A DNA stretch of 64,000 nucleotides from Gari tellinella (lineage: Eukaryota; Mollusca; Bivalvia; Cardiida; Psammobiidae): assembly GCA_922989275.2 (NCBI GenBank), contig OV277863.1, forward strand, positions 47,412,999-47,476,998. Direction: 5' to 3'. Made by a program: the position numbers and the translations under genes. Below, piece by piece: positions 63,938 through 64,000 of this stretch (within the stretch, counting starts at the first letter, position 1; each line of letters opens with the position of its first letter). The notes beneath the pieces were generated by a model. The model was not told the DNA's origin and did not search any database. It saw nothing but the letters and a program-made list of their open reading frames with translations.

Positions 63938-64000
63938 AAAGGAAGCTTTTAAGTCCCACGTCCCCTAAAACTGGTAAGTGCTGCACTTTAGCCATGAACA

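Overview
This window looks like gene-poor nuclear DNA of an animal, most likely a marine bivalve mollusc. It is AT-rich and has no operons, no stacked ORFs and no convincing multi-exon gene. It is packed with short foldback (MITE-like) repeats. Three of the tandem-repeat elements (about 4570-5672, 19347-20004 and 21890-23229) resemble repeats I know as common in bivalve genomes; that attribution is from memory and was not searched. The window could be an intergenic block or the inside of a very long intron. The only protein homology I can defend is a 5'-truncated non-LTR retrotransposon reverse transcriptase (23599-24153, minus) and a decayed Tc1-like transposase (41967-42651, plus).

Labels used below are local to this window. 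A: about 250 bp, ends TTAACCC...GGGTTAA, foldback core GCAGAATGYGCC, piggyBac-like TTAA target. A '+' copy has its GAAGAAAATAGTTCC half on the left. B: about 190 bp, ends CAGGGCTCCAGATAAG, core TACTCATTAGAATCG, hAT-like. A '+' copy has its AACAAATCCAACATTTTC half on the left. C: about 250 bp, TTAACCCTTTGAACCC...GGAGGAAAGAGTTAA, core CAGATCAGAGGGCTCC. D: about 210 bp, TTAA ends, core GGATCCAGATCAGACGCCG. E: TA target, ends CAGTAAAACCTCTCTAT, core GCAGAAAGCTCC. P: 6-bp target duplication, ends CAGGGCTGCCAT, carrying an A-type core. G, K and J: hairpins of the GCAGAAAGCTCC, GAGGGCTCC and ACAGCTCC types without clear ends. H, Q and R: TTAA insertions nested in A copies. F: pogo/Tigger-like 1.0-1.4 kb elements with TA target and CAGT ends.

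Layout. 0.8-2.4 kb is a satellite-like array rich in AGGTCA half-sites. 4.57-5.67 kb is a tandem-repeat element with a 320-bp period. 6-10.5 kb holds A, B, D and the first E+C composite. 11.7-14 kb has a foldback with TGACGTCA sites and a 1.6-kb inverted-repeat-bounded element. 14-21.5 kb is mixed A/B/D/G plus a 150-bp tandem array. 21.8-24.2 kb is a tandem array holding a perfect 97-bp palindrome and a foldback insertion, followed by an A copy split by the LINE. 24.2-30 kb has D/J/K/P copies and a repeat-poor stretch. 30.5-41.2 kb holds dense A and B copies, a Tigger-like element, the second E+C composite and another TGACGTCA foldback. 41.7-42.9 kb is the Tc1 relic. 43-54 kb has further A/D/E/J/P copies and a second Tigger-like element. 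55-64 kb has B, D, a duplicated 170-bp unit with a tRNA-like piece, an A copy carrying H with its own tRNA-like sequence, and a B copy split by a third Tigger-like element.

There is no pathway to describe. The biology here is transposon ecology. A few foldback cores are reused inside elements with different termini, some of these chimeras have amplified as units, and TTAA-type insertions repeatedly land at the TTAA at the base of another element's hairpin. Nested insertions fix the target-site duplications of several families directly from the sequence.
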